Positions 37,701-50,400 of a stretch of 64,000 bases of DNA are shown here, in pieces. Source of the stretch: Fistularia commersonii. Lineage: Eukaryota; Chordata; Actinopteri; Syngnathiformes; Fistulariidae. Within the stretch, counting starts at the first letter, position 1. The number at the start of each line of letters is the position of its first letter. The stretch spans positions 17,547,258-17,611,257 of the forward strand of contig JBBMNZ010000001.1 of assembly GCA_037954325.1 (NCBI GenBank). Reading direction: 5' to 3'. Below the pieces are notes generated by a model, which saw nothing but the letters and a program-made list of their open reading frames with translations, did not search any database and was not told the origin of the DNA. Position numbers and translations under genes: made by a program.

Positions 37701-37800
37701 GCATTCATGGGTAAAAAACTTTATGAACAGTAGAAAGCTGTTGTTATTCCACACCAGGGGCCAGGAGTCTTGTGGTGGTGGGTTAAAGTGGGTTCATTGT
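34800..37800. other. Spacer between the tandem Sec6-family genes
   Basis: About 3 kb with no supportable gene. It holds the upstream region of the tnfaip2-like gene, a retroposon tail (35.17 kb), an L2-like LINE 3' end (35.6-36.17 kb), an AAT/AAC trinucleotide run (37300-37340) and otherwise unrecognised AT-rich DNA. Confidence 0.6.
35640..36175 (+). mobile_element. L2-like LINE 3' end
   Basis: The plus strand encodes the C-terminus of an L2-type ORF2: VKPHVPTRPLQSATSGRLST, then SRLFSVLARWWNGL, then VRTAGSLPIFRHELKTYLFT. The 3' UTR reads ACTTCGGATCTTCGGTGACT and ends in the L2-type tail ATAAAAGCATCTGCCTGCCT with ATGTAATG repeats. It is 5' truncated and frameshifted. A second copy lies at 51.09-51.66 kb. 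Confidence 0.85.
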
Positions 37801-37813
37801 ATTTGACAACCTC

Positions 37814-40800
37814 CTACTCGTGCCTCGACCTGACCAACTGAAAGAGGCCGAGGCAGGGGACGGGGAGCCTGGACAGCCAATCCCTGTTCGAGATCACCGT
37901 CATATCGGCAAATAGATGCTGGTCTCTCCTGTCTTCGGCGCTAAGGTGGTTCTTCTTCAGCTTGGCAAAATTGTTCAGGATAACCTGCCGCTCACGACCC
38001 CAGAGCAGGCCGCGGAAATTCAGCACAGCAACAAGGTGATGCTGACTAAGAGGGGATGGAAGAAAAAAATTACAAAAATAAATAGGATAGTGAGTTTAAC
38101 AAACAAACACTTGGAAGTAACCTTTCTTTCTGAAATATTTTCTCCTTTTTATTTTGTGTTTCTGTGCAATTCACAGACGTTTTTTTTTTTTTTTACTCAA
38201 ATTTCCATCTTGTTCCATATTGTGAGGGTCTGTTGGAAACATCTGGCAGACTACGTCTGATAAAGCCAGTTTAGTGTCTGTTTGAAAAGAACCTAGTGGC
38301 GGGAATGTGTTCTGAGTAGGGTTATTCTATGAAAATAAAGGATGATAAATTCCTGTTTTTATAATTATCTAAGAAAATAAAGTCCACTGTTGAGAACATT
38401 TTCTTTCCGTCTGGATTGGACCCAAAACAAAGCTAATAAGAATCTTTAGGATCACACTGAGATGGAACCACTCGTCTCCACACGGATCATAAGATCGTTG
38501 ACACAAGTGAAGAAACTGAAACTGAAAAGTTTTTTTCTTCGAGTGCGAATGTTGTTTTTCCCATAGAAAATATTTATTATTAATAATAATTATTTATCTT
38601 TTGTGGAGAAATCGGTTCTCTGCAATTAATCCATCATGGACGAAGCATGAGGTGTCGTCCATCAGCGCCGGGGCAACAGTTAGGAGTTCAGTGTCTTGCT
38701 CAACAACACTTCGACACATTAGGAGGAGCCGGGAATCAAATCTGGTATGTTCGATTGTTTGTGTGAAGTAACATTATTCAATGATGGAATCAACTTCAAA
38801 AAAATAATAATAAATTATCCTGGAACAAAAGAGGGTGAAATAAATACGAGAAGGAATATCCAGGTAGGCGCGGGAAAACAAGAAGGTTTTGGTTTCTTCA
38901 ATGCAAACAAATAACTTCAAAATACAAAGTATAGTACTGGCTATTTTAGCTTTGTGGGTTGCTACTTTTGCAGTCTAAGTTGGATCACTCAGACTACAGA
39001 CGGAGACCAGATGTCTGTGACATACTGTATGTGGTGATAAACTGCAGCAGGACCGCAACAAGCAGCTGTCATTAAATCAAAAACAATCCCAAGTTGCATG
39101 TCAACAGGAGTTGAAGATTTCACGGCAGGTTACATTTCCCTGCTGTCTCTTGATGACAGCATCGAGACCACCACCTTCTGCGTTGCTGTTTATATAACTG
39201 TTTTGGTTTTTTAAATCTTACTATATTTCAGTCAGTTTGAATTTACTATCTTATGATATACAAAACTTTTTGTGAGATAAATAATCTAAGCTGGTCTGAG
39301 TCAGACACAACATAAGCCTGGGAGAAAAAAATGGGGGCTCCCAGGGGACAAGAAGACCATCCTGACAATGGAAAAGCAGCGTTCACTGGCTGACCGCCTA
39401 CAAAGTCCCAGTAAAGGGAAAATTATAAGCACAGCAAGTTGCAGGTCCATACGTGTTTCCTTATTACTGACCCTAATTTATTTTTCTCCCCACCACTCTT
39501 TCCCCCTCCATCCTCCTCCGAGGAGTAACTGGTATGATGCCTCCGTTTCCCAGAAAAAAAAAACAAATACAAAACGGGGTTTTTCCCTTCTAATTTCCAA
39601 ACTTTCGGTTTGAGCTCAAGTGTTAGAAAATTCCAGACCAAGAGAAAGGGTCTCCTACCCTGATCCTCATAGGAGGTTCTCCTGAGTCACCAGGAATACA
39701 AGTGATGGTCAGATAGGACAAACCAGGACTCCTCTTTCATAGATCATTTCTTCAGTCTCTAACTTGAGAAATATGTTTCAAAAGAGTTTGGTCTCGCTGC
39801 CCACAATGAAAAGTGAGGATTTTTCCTTCAGAGCAGGAAGTTGGTGGGATGACTTTGTTATTTCTCCACCCCTGAAGACTTTTCAGTGTCTGTGGATCAG
39901 ACTCTGGTGGAAGGAACATTGTCTGAGTGGGATTTCATAACAATACAAGCTACCTGAAAACATCTGGACGATCTGAAGATGAAGGTCTAATGATTATTTG
40001 TCTGATTCTGGATTCTGGTTTAGCCCACAGGAAAATAAGTGGGTACCCTCCCCCCCCCACCCCCCCTATATATATGTATATATAAATGAATTAATTAGAT
40101 TACATGATGGCACTAAAATGAGCTGGTTGTGACAGTGTCCAGGAAGAGAATTAAAAAAAAAGTATTTCTAAGGAAGCAGTACTCATGGCATGCAGGAAAT
40201 CCATCCCTCTTTCAGCTTGATAGCCTCAGCTGGCAAAAGAAACCCATAAATAACAAAAATAAATAAAGGAGAAAAACCCTGATACCTGCTCTGGGTTGGA
40301 TAGTTTCTTTGTTAAATCATGGGGAAGGTAGTCTTTCTATCAGCTAAATCTTCCAGTTAACAGATCCAACAGATGCCACGGTGGGTTTAACAAACTTCTA
40401 GTTTTCAGGCTTTGGCTTGATTTTTCAGACAAGTACTTTGAAATATTTAGTCAGTTTTTTTTAGATACTATCAATGAAAAATACAGTTAAATAATTGTTT
40501 ATGCAGATTGCAAATTCTCAAGGTCAATACAAGGTCGTTTACTCTGTTCATTTTCTGTTTTTATTTTTTTGTTGATAACTTAGATTTTTTTGTGTTATTC
40601 CCAATAATTTCAAGAGATATTTTTAGTTTTTTTTTTTTTTTAATTTATATTTCTTTTTTTTATTTTTTCCAAAATTTTATGCAAATCATATTTATTTTTC
40701 TCATTTTCAAGTAATTTCTGTCAGATACCTTTTCAGGTACCTCATTCATGCAAATTGGAAATGGTTTAGAGGCCAAAAATACTATTTTTTCAGTCCGATA

Positions 40801-43800
40801 TATTTTGTTAAACCCCATTGGGAAACCGGTTAGTTTGTTTGAGGCGATTGGCTCCGAACCTGAAGTCGGGGTAATTTTCCACCAAAGGCTGTAAATGGTT
40901 CTTGATGTCCGTCTTTTTCTGTCCGATGATGTCGCTAAGGTGATCGCCAACAAAGTGGAGCCACCCCAGGGGTGAATTCTGCAGAAGAAGAGTTTCCAAA
41001 ACAGAAGAAAACCTCAGTTTGTCGACGCTCCGTTTGTAAACTTTAAAATTCACTGTGAAAATTTCACTTTCCAGCAGTCCAAAGTGGGATCAATGCAGTA
41101 ACAAGGAACTAAATGTAGTTTTGGTTTCCATGAAAGCCAAACACAATCGTTTATCTGGGAACATGAAGGTCTGGCACCCCAACAGACCCCACAGTTGGGG
41201 TTGGTTCCTAAATGGGTCCTGTTACGAGATTCTTGGAGCCTTAATTCAATTACCTAATCTAATATATTCCTACTTTTGGCTGACTTTTCTCGCTGCTGTT
41301 GTCTTCACTGTCCGCACCAAACCCTTCTGCTGATTCCAAAGACGGTTCTGGCTGTTTGTCACAACCCTAGGCTCTGCACTGAAGTCATGTTTAGAGAATA
41401 TTCGTCGGAACCTGTACAAGAACCGACACTGTTCTATTGGGCGAAGGAACGACCCAGGCTGGGATTGTTTTCTGTGTTTCCCAGGAAGGAGAAACATTAA
41501 GGTTACCATTTCTTCGAACAGACTCCTCAGCTTGTGCCACTGCCGGCGGATCTTGCTGGCCGCCTCCTCGTGCTTCCGGTTCTTGCAGGAGTATTGAGAT
41601 TTCATCACCTGGCCAATGTACCTTTGCACCACATGGTGGTGCAGGCAGCTCACTAAGTCCTGTGGCCAAGAAACACAAACATCCAGGGTTTTGATGTGGC
41701 AAAACAAACCAACAAGCGTGAGTTTTCTGTCATCCATCACACTATCTGAGCGTCCCATTGACTTCCAGCTATTCATCTTTGTCTCATTAATAGCATGTTC
41801 TGCAACCACAGCATCCGGGCCAGAACAATAGGAGGCCCTGAATTCATTTACTGGAATCTTTCAAGAGGGTCACAAAAGGACCACACTTCTTGGTGTCAAG
41901 GTTCTTTCATACTGTGAAAACACCACAATTAAAACTTTTAAACCTATCTGCTGTTCTGCCAAAAAGCATGAAAGGAAAGTGTATGAAATTACCGCCTGCT
42001 GCAACCACTGCACTTTTATTCCTTACATCAGATAAGCACTAATGTTTTCCTGGAAGCCGGATACTTTTTTAGTGCGCCCCCGCCACTCACAAACACACAA
42101 ATGGATGCGTGCATATTTGCACAGACACACGCACACAAACCTGGACGTGGAGTGGACTCATGAAGGCGCAATGCTGGGCGAGCAGCTGCGTTTGAGCGTA
42201 GAGCTGCTCAAAGTCCTTCTCGGTTCTCAGCCACCTTCTGGTCATCATTGTTTTCAGCAACGGCTAGAGGATTTGTTCATAGCGGACGGAAAATAAAATG
42301 AAATATCCATGAAGTACTTCTGTACTGTGAGATTCAGTATAAACGTGGTGGTTAATGTGTTCAAAGGCCTTTATTTGTGCCATTGTAGAGCTATAAAGAG
42401 CATACGACAGGGTGCCACGGAGGAACTATAGTACTGGATGAGGACGCCTAGAGTGGCAGAGAAATATGTTAGAGATAAGCAGGATATTTATGCAAGCTGT
42501 GGGATATTTATGAGATGTTCCGTAGGTGTGACTGAGGGATTCAAGATGGAGGTGAGTCTACAACAGGGCTCAGCTCTTCTTGTTTGCAGTGGTGATGGAC
42601 AGGCTGACAGATGAGGTTAGACAAGAATCTACATGATGTCTGATGACGGCAAAATAAGAATTTCATTGCATCGGCAAGCAGGTTTCCAGACGGTGCACAT
42701 AAAAACAAACACTTGCTGAATCTATCGATAAAGAAGGTGGAGGATTTCAAGCTGCGACTGGCAACTGTCCCATGCAATGTAGAGTACGGAAGAGAAGTGA
42801 AAAAACACATTCAGGCAGGTTAAAGCAGATGCATCAAGTGTGAGAGTATAAGCGATACTGTCAAATTTAGAGATAGCGACATGGAGGAAGAGACAAGAAG
42901 CAGAGCTGGAGGTAGCAGAGATGAAGATTTTGAGGGTAACTTTGGGAGTGACAAGGATGGATAAGACCAAGAATTAGGAGTCCATCAAAGGAATAGCACA
43001 TGGTAGACATTTAGGAGATAAGGTCAGAGAGGCTAGACTTAGATGGTTTCCACATGTTCAGAGGAGGGATAGGCGGAGATAGACGAAGGCAACTGATTGG
43101 CTGTGGCGACATCCTGAAGGGAGCAGCTGAAAGGAAAAGAAAAAGAGGTGACTTCACGACGATGTTTTGATTTTTTTTCCCCAATGCCACTATCCTTTCA
43201 TTCTGAACCAAAAAATAACACAGGAGGTTAGCAGAAAATCTGGTTGCCTGCAAGCTCCCAAGAGCTCCAAATTCAATTAAAAAAAAAAAAAAAAAAAACC
43301 TGAATAAGAAGATTATTTTTAACTGTTATTACCATTATTCATGTTGTTATCCCAAGATATTGAAAGGAAGATGCAAATCAGGTTAGCCAAAAATCAGACA
43401 ACCCTGAGAATGTTTAAAGACCAAAGAGCTGACAAAGAGAAGCATCCTTTTTTTTTTCTCAATTCAAAAGTTAGAAACCATAGCATCAAGCACAAGGGAC
43501 TTAGGCTAGTCCAGAGCCACACCTTGACTTGCTCCTTGAACTGGTTCTCCAGGCTTTGTCGTAGCCTGAGAATAAGCGAGTTCACCTCCCTCCGCAGCCC
43601 CTCCACCTGGTCCGGGCAGGAGCTGTGGTAGTCCTCCATGTGATCCCTTCGGTCAAGGGGAAAAAAAACATCTCACCTTTTATGGTTCATAAAATATTCT
43701 TCAATTAAAAAAAGGATTTGGGGATGTAGCTGGAGAAGATAGAATACTTGTTATTGTTTTGCTTAGGTGTGTGTTCAGACTGTCAATGTATTTTGGTTGA

Positions 43801-46800
43801 TTCCATGCCTGTAAACTGAATACTGATCCTGGGTGTCAAAAATAACAAACCCCAAGGATCCCTTAACTATATTTTCAATCTTATTTGTAGACAAATGGAC
43901 ACTGACAGTAACATTATCTCAAAATACCTGAGGGGAAAGTGGCATCTCCGCTGGTGTTTGTATTAATAGTAGTATTAAAAAGTTGCATTAAATAGAACGC
44001 CAACTGAAATGCCAGAGAGCCGGTTGATAAATTGTATTTAACAACAGTCTATAAAGGTCATTAGTCAATGACAGCTATGTTTTATTTGAGCTGACAGGAG
44101 CAGCTGCAGTGGCCCTCCCACTCGCATACTTTGCTTTCCTCTCAGGGTTCCATTTACAAAAAATCACATGACTTATTTCTAAAGCCCTTACAGTGAGGAG
44201 GATTTATGCAGCCTCAAGGGGACAGAAGCCAGTGTCTCCCTGAGCTGGTCCACATTCTGGATAAAGAGGGTTTCATTTGGCATAAAACTTGCGCAGTACC
44301 AGGAAGACAGGAGAGCGACTGCCTGCCTATGCCTAATAGCCATATGGATATGTGCGTTTGATTTGATGCACCGGGACGATTTTCCACAACTGCTCGACAG
44401 GCAGCAAGAAACCGGGACAGGACAAACATTAAATCGCACCAACAAAATGTCATACATTCTTTTGACTCTTGAAATAGTTGAAATACCACATTGCCAAGTG
44501 TTTTTAATTCTTGGCGTACATCTACTGTAAAACATTTATATGTTATCATTTGTTTGGATTTTGACTTTGCTATTTTAAAATGCATTAAGCGAGAGAGAGA
44601 GAGAGAGATGAAGGTTTTGGTGCTACTTTCACCCCTTCCTACAACTCACATACCAGATCAGTCAAGGGCCAAGTTAAAATCCACCATCATTGGTGCCAAT
44701 AACCTCCAGGGTACCGGTGGAAACTTGCCTACTGAAGAAGGAGAAAAGCGTGTTCGGAAGCAGAAAGAGAAGAGGAAACACAAGTCTTGGACTGAGTAGA
44801 GTTTGAAAATTGGGAAGATGATAGAAAAAGCAAGAGAGTTGTTTGGAGAAGTGTTTGCACCTCTGCAAACAAGAAGATGAGGTCAGATGAGACCAGAACG
44901 AGATGAGGTCAAAAGGGAATCTCCTTGGACCATATTTGCAGATGATATTGTGATTTCTGGTGAGAGCAGGCAAGGAGGAAATGCGAGAGAGGTGGAGGTA
45001 TGCTCTTGAAAGGAGAGGAATCAAGTTCTATCTGGCCACCCATTGTTCTACAGAAAAGCTGACAAGGTGCTGACAAGTTATAGGGAATCAATGACAATCT
45101 TCCTGTTTTGTGATTGTTGTGACAACTCCTTAAGATTATGGGTTATCAGACTTGAATTCCTTTTGATACTAATAACACATTTTTATGGTTCTAAATGTAT
45201 TAATTTTTGGTCAAAACTTTTCGAAGTCAGGTGTTCAGGTGTTCAAACTGTCAGTGACACAAAACCAGTATCACTGCCAGTGATCCTTGCAGAAGGTTCT
45301 CTCTGGTCACAAGGAATAGGAGTGACGCTCTCCTGACTGAAGTCGTTGAGAACCAGGTGGAAGAAGTCAAGACAAAACTTTCAGGGATCATTTCTCCAGT
45401 CTTTGACTGTTTGTGTTTCTAAAGAGTGTGATCTCACTGCCCATGATGAAGTGCAGCAAGGACATTTTCTTTAGAGCAGAAAGCTGGCGGGAAAACTTTG
45501 TCTGGTCTCTACAGGTGACGACTATTCAGGGTCTGTGGATTAGACTCTGGTGGGGAGAATGTGATCTGAGTGGTGCAGTTAAACTGTAAAAATCTTCCTG
45601 ACCCAAATGCCAGAGCAGATGTGCTCTTGTTACCTCAATGAGCACAAACCCAGATGGAAATCTGTCTGCGGATGGTGCTTACATGATAAATACCGGTTTC
45701 CCGGAAACCCTGAAACTTACTGCAAAGCGGCAAAGGTGTTGATGTAGGAGACATGGAACTTGGCCCAGAGAGTCACGTTCTCTTGACACTGAAGTTGACC
45801 CTTGAATTGTGTCTCAAACCTGCAGATGCCAGAAAAAACTTCCGGTGAGGAGAAAAATAAAAACCAAAAACAAACAAACATCGGACTGAAATTAGTTAGA
45901 CTGACCTATGTTTATTTTGAAATGAGTAGAATAATAATATGTTTTTCATGCCATATAACTTCATATATGAGAACATATATGAGAACAGTGCTAAAATGTT
46001 TATTTAGATTAAGTTAAAGCCATATTTTAAAATGTATTTCTTTTCTATGAATAAGTTTGGAAAATTTACATTAAAGGTCATAAATGACCTTTGCCTGGTT
46101 TTGACAAGTTACACAAGATTAATCAAAAAATAAAAAGAAACTACCTTAAAATTCAAATAAAACACCAAGAAAGTAGCATGAGGTCATTTGGAAACAATGC
46201 AAGTGACTTTTTCATAAATAAAATAAATTAAAGAAAAACAATAAGGCCAGTAGTGGACAAAAAGCATTTGTTAAAAATGTGTTATTGTTTCAGGATATAT
46301 AGGAAAAATGCAAAAAAGTGGAATGATTTGTCTACATGAGAAATTTGAATATGTAATTAAAAAAAAAAAGTTGTGGGGTGTTTTTCAATGTTATTTTTGA
46401 CTGAAAAACTGAAACCATCGACTGTTTTTTAAACAGTTAGTTCATCACATTCAGATACTCCTTATGCTGGATACTTGGGAAGAGAGACTGAAGGATGGAC
46501 GGAGATGTAGCATCAGATGAATGGACGAATGAATGGGAGGATGGAGGGAAACAGGATGTCTGTTTTTGTTGCGTTTCAGACCGACGCGAAGGGCTTCGAC
46601 CTTCCATTTTTATTTGTTTTATTTGGTTTAAGTTCCATCTTTGAGTTTACTCCATCATCCATGGCTTCTTTAATTACCCTTTTGTAATTTAAAGAGAGAT
46701 TAACTAAATGTCCTAGGGCCCGTTTCTGACATGTGTCCTTTGACCTGACAGAGGACATTTAAGGAGATAAAATAGTTAAGCGACTTTATGTGATAATTGG

Positions 46801-47466
46801 GGAACATTCAGTTTATGAATCGGGATATCTTGTTTTTTATTTTATTCATGTTCTGATAAGGAATATAGTGGAAGCCTCTACATTTATGAAGGAATGAATA
46901 TATAGTTACATACATATCTGATTACAGCTGAAATTCAGAAAAATCTATCAAATAAACATGTGGAAAAGAATCTAAATAAAATACTTGGATTTTTAATAGA
47001 TATACTTCACTAATCCCAAAAGGAAACTGATTCGAGAGAAATAAGTAAAACAGAAGATAATTTCCAGTATTTTGTGCGGAGCAGGAAGACTCAAATCATC
47101 TTATGCCAAACAGACTTCCAGTGATTGTCTCAGGATGTGTCTGTTTACCTCTTGGGAAATGGTTTCAACTCTTCCAGGCAGGAATAGACCACTCTCTGTT
47201 TCAGTTCGTCATCAATTAACCCAGTGTTGTTGACATTTCCTTTCACTTTCTGCGAAGGGACAGAAGAACAAGCGTGCAATGCATTTGGGTGTGGGGAATC
47301 TACGCATCTATACTGTCCCCGCCTGGTGAGATGACTGCAGTGCATCCAGAAACAACAGCTCAGATTAAAAGCATGTTCTTACTTCAGGAATTTACTTTCA
47401 AATGAAAATGAAATATGAACCTGATAAATGAGGATAAAGTATGAAAATGCTTAAAATAACTAGGTG

Positions 47467-47497
<31 letters not shown>

Positions 47498-50400
47498 GTG
47501 AAGCGTCTTTGAGTGTCATGAAAAGCGCTATAAAAATCCCATGTATTATTATTATTATTATTATTATTAGGTAATTAAATCAAAACTGTGCCATCTTGAT
47601 GCCTTGCAGTGAAACTCTAAGCGAATCAAACCTGATACCTAGACTTAAAATGGATAAATGATATGAAATAATATTTCCACAAATAAAACTACACATTTAT
47701 ACATTTTAAATATACAAAAATACATTTTCATTTAAATGAAAAAGTGAATGGAATATTTTTCATTTTGTTCAACTTCAATGCATGAAAAAAAAAATGTTTT
47801 AATTAGGAAAATCAGCATCCTGAAACTAAGGCTAATTTAAAAAAAAACTTATTTACAAAATTTAAGGATCATTTGAAGATCAGTTCAAAATTCGAATCAA
47901 TTTTTTCTCTGTCAATTGAGTGTAAGTAATTTTTTACTTTTAATTTCCAACCTGCACTAATTACCTATTTATAAATTACGCGGATGTCCGTGTTGCTGAG
48001 GAGACTACCTGTGTTTAAATGCCCTCAGAAACCAGTATTAGCATTCAAATTCAATAAAATTAGATTAGTTAAGTAAAAAAATGCAAAATTTTCCATTTTC
48101 CATTTGAACTAATAAAAAAAACCCACATAGATCCAGTGACTCGAGCGGTTATGTTTTAATTTCGGGGCTCCGTCCCCTACTTTTTCTGTCTGTTTAGTGT
48201 AAATAAGAAACACAGAACACCAACAGATCTGAGATACCTCATCCTCAATCTACCGAAAGACGCACCGTCCAAATGTCCATGTGGAAGCTGGAGATGAGGA
48301 GCTTCTCTTCCACATCCGGACTTCTCCTTGTCGCCCAGAATTCCTCGTCTTCCAGATTTATGATCCTCTGCAGTGAAGACCTCATGTCCTCCTGTGTGGG
48401 GAATAAATGACAGGAAAGTTTTCAAAAATAGAGTACAAAAAGAAAGTTCCTCCAAGAGGTGTGGCTCAGACGCAGGTCAAAATGAAGGAGTTTTCTCTCA
48501 ATAAGCTTTCGTTACAGGCAGAAGTAAGAGTAACAGAAGCATTTTGAAACCCAAGAGCTGAAAAGATGATTCACTATTTGTGATTTGCTTTTTTTTCTGG
48601 GTTTTAATTTGGAAGTTCAAATTGATCTTTTCCATTATTTGGAAAAACAAAAGACCTGATAAATATAAACATAATTTTATTGTTTTTGAGGTAATTGTAA
48701 TTTGCTAATCATTATTTCCCCCAGATCGTCTACCTAATTACTGAATAAAAGAAAAAAAAAGTCATAAGAAAGTCTCAAAAATAATTTTTAAAAAGGCAAA
48801 GAGCTGGAAATTTGTTGTTATTTAAACATAATAAAAAACTTAAAATATAAAACAAGTGACTAGCTGCAGTGTCTTTATGTCAGTAAAAAATCTAGTAATT
48901 AAATGCTTTTTTTAAATTCAATCTACATATTTGAATTCGGGTGCTGAAAGTAAAAAAAAAACAAAAACAGTTAATTGCCTTAATATAAGAAAAAAAGTCA
49001 AAGATATCCATATCTGCATATATTAATTTACAGATGATTTTTTGTTGAAATGTACGACAATTACAAAGAAATCTGGAAAATGATCATGAACATTTCCCAG
49101 GAAATTAACATGAAATGAGCAAAAATTCATGTTTCAGAAAATCTCTGCTTTTCAACTTGAACAATAATGAATAAAGTGCCACGACCAAGGTCGATCTTTG
49201 ACCCCTGGGCTTAAGACGTGAACACGCCAGAAAAAGTTAATGGGTGAGCCTGACACTAAGCCGGGCATTTGAGAGTATCCCGCGTCACCTTGATTTGGCT
49301 GCAATACTTGTCTTTCAGGTGTGGCAGGAAGTCGCTGTCGAGCTGCAGGTCGGTGCTCTCGTCTGCTATGTCAGGCTGCAGAGCCCGACTTCCCATGATA
49401 TTCTCACTGTTGGGACACAAACTGCCATCAGGACCTTTGCATCTTAATAAATCCCCGCAGACACATACATACACAAAGATTCCTATTATCAACAAAACCA
49501 GCTGGATGTTGTCAGAAAAACAGATTAAACCATTTCATTTTCTAGCTTCCAGGACGCATCGGAGACTAGTCCGACCTGTAAGGGGAAAATCTTAACAGCG
49601 ACAAAAAAATGAAAAAAGTCCTCAAAAACTGATTAGATGGTAAGAAAAAAATTGGTTGGGTTTTTTTTTTTCCAAATGTGAATATTAAAAGCCCATTATG
49701 GATAGCGGGGCCCAGATTTGCTGTTTAAATGTGGAAAACAGACGAATAAAAAATAGCAATAAACTAAATAGTCCCTTTGGAAATGTGTTCTAAAAAATAT
49801 CTGTAAAGAAATTTGAAAAAAAAAAAGTATATATATCAGAACAAATAAGAAACAAGGATAAAAATCACACCAAAACACAAAAATGTGTACATGTCCATAC
49901 ATGTTTGACTTCTTCTCTTTTCGGCTTTTCCCTTCAGGGGTCGCCACAGCGAATCAACTTTATCCATCTAACCCTATTCTCTGCATCCTTCTCTCTCCCA
50001 CCAACTATCTTCATGTCTTCTCTCACTACGTCCATAAATCTTCTCTTTGGTCTTCCTCGAGACCTCTTGCCTGACAGCTCCAATTCCAGCATCCGTCTAC
50101 CAATATATTCTCTATCCCTCCTCTGTACATGACCCAACCATCTCAGTCTGGCTTCTCTGACCTTTTCTCCAAAACATCTAACATGTGCTGTTCCTCTGAT
50201 GGACTCATTCCTGATCCTATCCATCCTGGTCACTCCCAAAGAGAGCCTTAGCATTCTCATCCCTGCGACCTCTAGCTCTGCCTTTTCATCATTGTAACTG
50301 TTTCTAGTCCACACAGCATTGCTGGTCTCCCGACTGTCTTGTACACCTTTACTTTCATTCTGGCTGATATATGTATATATACATTTTAAATGATAATAAT

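Noticed and set aside
40808..40978. Treating this as the terminal exon of the exoc3l4-like gene ending at a TAA at 40808
   Set aside because: A donor at GACTTCAG|GTTCGG (40860) in phase 2 joins to 37814-38045, giving the family-typical C-terminus YPDFSQHHLVAVLNFRGLL.
44188..44585. Open frame called as a constitutive exon of exoc3l4-like
   Set aside because: The paralogous gene joins the flanking exons directly and the direct junction matches the family; kept only as a cryptic exon finding.
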